Shown: in pieces, positions 6,502-9,459 of the stretch
Layout of the letters: each line of letters starts with the position of its first letter
Numbering within the stretch: position 1 is the first letter of the stretch
DNA from: Gorillibacterium sp.
Lineage (GTDB): Bacteria; Bacillota; Bacilli; Paenibacillales; NBRC-103111
NCBI GenBank assembly: GCA_023511325.1
Contig: JAIMBU010000057.1
Coordinates: 1 to 9,459, forward strand
Length of the DNA stretch: 9,459 bases
Reading direction: 5' to 3'
The notes under the pieces: generated by a model
The model's input: only the letters and a program-made list of their open reading frames with translations
Told to the model about the DNA's origin: nothing
The model's database searches: none
Made by a program: the position numbers and the translations under genes

Positions 6502-7071
6502 TCAATTAATGAGCAGATCCTCTAGCTTCCGCTTTGGCACATGATGCACACCATCTGTATCCCGCCAGTATTTAATATCCTTGGGATCGGTCACTTCCTC
6601 CAGAACAACAATCTCTTTCGGTTTGCCAAGCGCAATCACCATCAGGATTTCATACTGATCAGAAATTTGCAGCTTTGTGGCTAAGCCTTTTTTATCAACA
6701 GAAGCAAACATACAGCCCCCAAATCCCTGTTCACAAGCGCCTAAGAGGATACTTTGGCTGGCAATACCATGATCCCAAAAATGATTCGTCGCAATCTCAT
6801 TGTCACCCAGCATAACAATATAGGCAGAGGGACGCTCGCCTTCCTCCGGGCCATGCCAATCCTTGTAATAGCCTGCCCATCTGAGGTGATCAAATATCAC
6901 CTTGTTGGTTTCCCTGTCGTTGGACAGAAAGTATTTCAAGGATTGCAGGTTACTTCCGCATGAGGATAAACGGGCCAAGTCAACCCATTCCTCCAGCGTG
7001 CCACGCTCGATTTCCACTTCCTGTTCAAATCTTCGAACCGTTCGATTCTTCCGGACAAGCTCCTTCAACAT
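6502..7071 (-). CDS. Nitroreductase-family flavoprotein
   Basis: A 189-residue protein of the FMN-dependent nitroreductase family. Near the N-terminus RKNRTVRRF (residues 7-15) supplies the arginines that bind the FMN phosphate. SSCGSNLQSLKYFL (36-49) matches the family's second FMN-contact motif. HGIASQSILLGACEQGFGGCMFASVD (101-126) is the conserved central helix and strand, and VIALGKPKE (145-153) with YWRDTDGVHHVPKRKL near the end are typical of the small Bacillota and Clostridium members. It should use NAD(P)H to reduce an unknown substrate, perhaps a quinone or nitro compound; the physiological role cannot be read. The longest frame begins at a TTG (7095), but GGAGGA (7079-7084) lies 7 nt before the ATG at 7071, so I use that. 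It is first in a two-gene operon with the hydrolase. Confidence 0.9.
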   Translation of the reverse strand: MLKELVRKNRTVRRFEQEVEIERGTLEEWVDLARLSSCGSNLQSLKYFLSNDRETNKVIFDHLRWAGYYKDWHGPEEGERPSAYIVMLGDNEIATNHFWDHGIASQSILLGACEQGFGGCMFASVDKKGLATKLQISDQYEILMVIALGKPKEIVVLEEVTDPKDIKYWRDTDGVHHVPKRKLEDLLIN

Positions 7072-7100
7072 CGTTAATTCCTCCGTTTTTATCAAATTTT

Positions 7101-7106
7101 ATCATA
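7101..7106 (-). promoter_or_regulatory. Candidate -10 of the nitroreductase operon promoter
   Basis: TATGAT on the minus strand matches TATAAT at 5 of 6 positions and would start a transcript near 7094, 23 nt before the ATG and just upstream of GGAGGA. No good -35 is seen 16-18 nt upstream. The terminator at 7179-7220 just upstream makes a separate promoter in this gap likely. Confidence 0.35.
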
Positions 7107-7178
7107 ACTACTCAGGCTCTTTCCACGATCGTACCACAACTAACAGACGGGATATAGCAAGATTAGCTGTGTAACAAC

Positions 7179-7220
7179 AAAAAAGCCCACAACAACGATG
7201 ACGCGCACCGTGTTATGAAC
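7179..7220 (-). terminator. Rho-independent terminator after the GH43 gene
   Basis: On the minus strand GTTCATAACA (7211-7220) pairs with TGTTGTGGGC (7185-7194) over 10 bp including three G-T wobbles, and the stem is followed at once by TTTTTT (7179-7184). The loop is about 16 nt and may pair further. Because of the wobbles and long loop it is weaker than the terminator at 5523, but its place 16 nt after the GH43 stop is right. Confidence 0.6.
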
Positions 7221-7235
7221 TTTTATCGTTTTCTT

Positions 7236-8123
7236 CTAGTCCTTCATCATGATCTTCCCGTTCCTTTGCTCCAATTCCAAAAAGAATGGGCGTTCGTTAG
7301 GCGTTTGATTAGGCGTATGAATGGCTAAGAGGAGCTTGTCCTCAAATGTCTTGAATACCATGGCATGGCCACCGTCATTTTGGTACAAGGCCTCCTCTTG
7401 ATGAATCCAAGGACCCGTTAGCTCACCGCTCTCTGATCTGGCGATACCAAGCGCATACGTGTTATCAATGAAGCTAGCCCAAAGCAGTTGAAGCTGATCC
7501 TCTTCATCCCGAAATAAGTAGGTGCCATCGGTGACATAGTTTTCTTGATTCGGATATCGTTTAGAGATGAAGGGTGTCGCCCAAGCCGCTTCAGATGCGG
7601 AGAAAAGCACAATAGGTTCGCCCACGGCTACTTTTAAATCCTCGCTCAGTCTGACTGCACATACTTGACCATCCTTAACCTGCTGCCATTCATGACAGAA
7701 AACCATCCAGGGAAGCTGTTCATTATCGATATACAAGGTGCCATCTAGTGAACTCCAATCCTTTGGAGTAACCGGACCTTCGCTATAGGGAAGGAACGGT
7801 CCCCGCGGAGTTTCAGCAATAAGAACGGCAGTTCCAAGCAGATCATTATCTTTACGCCTAAAGGTAGCAAACATATAGTATTTATTCCTGTAGGCATAAA
7901 CTTCAGGTGCCCAAAAGTTCTTCTCGGAATAAAACGAAGGATCGGGACGAAATGCAGGAAAGGGACCGTCCCATTGCTGCAAATCCGTTCCTACATACAT
8001 GTCAAAGCCAGTTCCCATCTCCCAGATGTTTTTATCTGTACTACCAAACAAGTAATAATTGCCTTCGCTCTTCAGCGGAAGAACGAACGGGTCTCTAATT
8101 TGCAGATCCTTATTATCCACCAT
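7236..8123 (-). CDS. Glycoside hydrolase family 43 enzyme (arabinosidase/xylosidase-like)
   Basis: A 295-residue single-domain enzyme with the five-bladed beta-propeller signature of GH43. From the chosen start, the likely general base is Asp11 in IRDPFVL, with blade repeats NYYLFGS, KYYMFATF, WMVFCHEW and LQLLWASF. Asp127 in SSLDGTLY suits the second catalytic Asp. NDGGHAM has His253, comparable to the conserved active-site His. The usual Glu of an EGP motif is not seen: the aligned place reads VTDGTYLF (Asp199), and Glu145 in FCHEW is another candidate acid. The substrate is probably an arabinose- or xylose-containing glycan. There is no signal peptide, so it should act inside the cell on imported oligosaccharides. 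The frame could begin at ATG 8150, but AGAGG (8132-8136) 8 nt before the ATG at 8123 is the better ribosome site. It follows the MGH1-like hydrolase by 59 nt. Confidence 0.88.
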   Translation of the reverse strand: MVDNKDLQIRDPFVLPLKSEGNYYLFGSTDKNIWEMGTGFDMYVGTDLQQWDGPFPAFRPDPSFYSEKNFWAPEVYAYRNKYYMFATFRRKDNDLLGTAVLIAETPRGPFLPYSEGPVTPKDWSSLDGTLYIDNEQLPWMVFCHEWQQVKDGQVCAVRLSEDLKVAVGEPIVLFSASEAAWATPFISKRYPNQENYVTDGTYLFRDEEDQLQLLWASFIDNTYALGIARSESGELTGPWIHQEEALYQNDGGHAMVFKTFEDKLLLAIHTPNQTPNERPFFLELEQRNGKIMMKD

Positions 8124-8182
8124 GGTTATCGCCTCTTTCCTCATTTTCATACACGGGTATGATCACGGATAAGTTTTCCTCA

Positions 8183-9459
8183 TTATTGATACTCTGGCAT
8201 GATTACACCGATATCAAGAACACTTGTGAATGTACCATCGATAAATTCCAACTGCTCATTGCCTTTCACGACAAAGGCAATATCTTTTCCTTTATAACAG
8301 ATGAAGCCTTCAATCGTTCGTACGCTCATACCAATTATCCGAAGCAATCGACCCGTACGATCCGTCTCCACACGTACACCATAAGGAAAGGTAAGATAGA
8401 TTTCTCCGTTCCGGTAAGCCGTGACTCCTTCGCGCGTCGTCACTAGCTCGTAATTACTCTGATCTACTGTTCGGCTGTACGCAGCGATGTGGGCAACCTC
8501 TGCCCCATGATCCATGTCATAAGGAAGCAGCCCGGTAAACCATAGCTTTCCGTCCGTCCTTGGCATGATTCCACATAGGCGCTCAACAAAGTCCAATAGG
8601 CAGAGAATGGCGGGCGAATAGGTCTCGGTGAAGCCTTCTTCCCCTGTCCAAGGACTTAATGCTTGTGAGAACCGCTTCATTCGAGACATCGCTGCCATAA
8701 TTGGCAGCAACACCCAAGTCAGCTCAACGTACCGTCCGTGATGCTCGAATGCATGCGGAGTACGGATTAGACTCAAGAAATTAGAGGCTCCTCCCCAAGT
8801 GTTGTAGCTGGAGAAGGGGTCAAACCGTGGGTCATCCATGGCAATCGAGGTAAACGGATATTTGGCAAAGAACTTGCTGGTATTCAATAGATACCGTTTG
8901 AGCGCAACATCAAAAAAGTCACGATCCCCCACCTCACAAGCAAGCACTCGGAGGAGTACATCCGACTGCACGCGGACAAACTTCCCGTTGCGGTCGAGAT
9001 CGTAGAAGAAATCATCCTCTTGATCAAAGCAATAGTTGAATAAGCTTGCTACACTTTGTTCCGCCTTTGCCTGCCACTCTGCCCCACTTTCGCCAAGCTC
9101 TTCAGCCATTAGCGCTAAATAACTGCGTTGACAATAAATATTAGCCGTCAAATCAGGAGCAAGAAAGGGCAATATGGGCGAATCAGGATTATACTCCCTA
9201 GCGTCATCCAAATGCGATGTATCGGGAACATGCCAGAAACGCGGAGACAAATCATGTCCCGTATCAAAGGTGCAGAAGGCTTCCACACAGCCTGTGCCTC
9301 GGGTATTGCGATAGGTGACCAGCCATTGATCAAATCGCACCATAGCGTCATACATTTTACGCAGGAAGACTTGATCACGCCCGTTCATTAAGTAATGATT
9401 CCAGACGCTTCTTGCTAGCGGAGTTACCATTTGAATCTGCCGAAAGGCTGGCCCTGCTA
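8183..9459 (-). CDS. MGH1-like (alpha/alpha)6-barrel glycoside hydrolase (N-terminus beyond the right edge)
   Basis: The frame runs from the right edge (first complete codon 9455-9457) to TAA at 8183-8185, 424 residues visible. The first Met at 9430 is not the start: the frame continues upstream with AGPAFRQIQ. The opening AGPAFRQIQMVTPLARSVW and TGHDLSPRFW (Asp at codon 9251-9253) recall the GH63-like/MGH1 family, where such an Asp is the general acid. EEGFTETYSP (Glu at 8624-8626) resembles the ENY-type motif carrying the base. The segment around SSYNTWGGASNF replaces the usual YWRGP form. The last 115 residues are strand-rich and may be a beta-sandwich. It could cleave alpha-linked mannosyl, glucosyl or other sugars; specificity cannot be read. 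It precedes GH43 in the same operon. It might instead be related to a rhamnosidase-type six-hairpin enzyme. Whether it is exported depends on the missing N-terminus. Confidence 0.7.
   Translation of the reverse strand, partial: AGPAFRQIQMVTPLARSVWNHYLMNGRDQVFLRKMYDAMVRFDQWLVTYRNTRGTGCVEAFCTFDTGHDLSPRFWHVPDTSHLDDAREYNPDSPILPFLAPDLTANIYCQRSYLALMAEELGESGAEWQAKAEQSVASLFNYCFDQEDDFFYDLDRNGKFVRVQSDVLLRVLACEVGDRDFFDVALKRYLLNTSKFFAKYPFTSIAMDDPRFDPFSSYNTWGGASNFLSLIRTPHAFEHHGRYVELTWVLLPIMAAMSRMKRFSQALSPWTGEEGFTETYSPAILCLLDFVERLCGIMPRTDGKLWFTGLLPYDMDHGAEVAHIAAYSRTVDQSNYELVTTREGVTAYRNGEIYLTFPYGVRVETDRTGRLLRIIGMSVRTIEGFICYKGKDIAFVVKGNEQLEFIDGTFTSVLDIGVIMPEYQ

Noticed and set aside
1..9459. CRISPR array, tRNA, insertion sequence, prophage or defence system
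   Set aside because: No repeat-spacer pattern, tRNA-like fold, transposase, integrase or terminal repeat was seen on either strand.

Overview
The window looks like a stretch of a Bacillota chromosome, most likely Paenibacillus or a close relative. The evidence is the YesM/YesN-type two-component pair next to a lipoprotein sugar-binding protein, the Gram-positive style Shine-Dalgarno sites (GGAGG, GGGGAGG), a CcpA (cre)-like site, and carbohydrate-active enzyme genes. This assignment rests on gene style only. No rRNA, tRNA, CRISPR array, insertion sequence or phage gene was seen.

Layout from left to right. (1) Positions 1-3980, minus strand: a YesM-like sensor kinase, a YesN-like response regulator overlapping it by 8 nt, and a carbohydrate ABC transporter lipoprotein cut by the left edge. 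The permease genes probably follow outside the window. (2) About 4000-4450: a 470-nt gap holding the kinase promoter, an operator-like direct repeat, two small dyads and a doubtful micro-ORF. (3) 4451-5464: the only plus-strand gene, a ferrochelatase whose sequence resembles the proteobacterial (E. coli-like) type. (4) 5536-7071, minus strand: a probable two-gene operon, nitroreductase then monoacylglycerol-lipase-like alpha/beta hydrolase, ending in a strong terminator that overlaps the last codons. (5) 7236-9459, minus strand: a carbohydrate operon, an MGH1-like (alpha/alpha)6 glycoside hydrolase (cut by the right edge) followed by a GH43 enzyme, ending in its own terminator.

How the genes may work together. 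The kinase has an extracytoplasmic sensor domain and should phosphorylate the AraC-type regulator, which should activate uptake genes. The same 16-bp direct repeat (13 of 16 bases identical) lies upstream of both the kinase gene and the binding-protein gene. It is the best candidate in the window for the regulator's own operator. The binding-protein copy abuts a cre-like site, which suggests that activation and catabolite repression meet at one promoter. The two glycoside hydrolases may process the imported sugars, but nothing in the window directly links them to the transporter. The ferrochelatase, hydrolase and nitroreductase look like unrelated housekeeping or accessory genes.

Three starts were moved from the longest-ORF choice to internal codons with good ribosome binding sites: the hydrolase (6474, GTG), the nitroreductase (7071) and the GH43 enzyme (8123). 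I found no clearly new biological system. The most useful leads are the shared operator, the atypical ferrochelatase and the unusual glycoside hydrolase pair.
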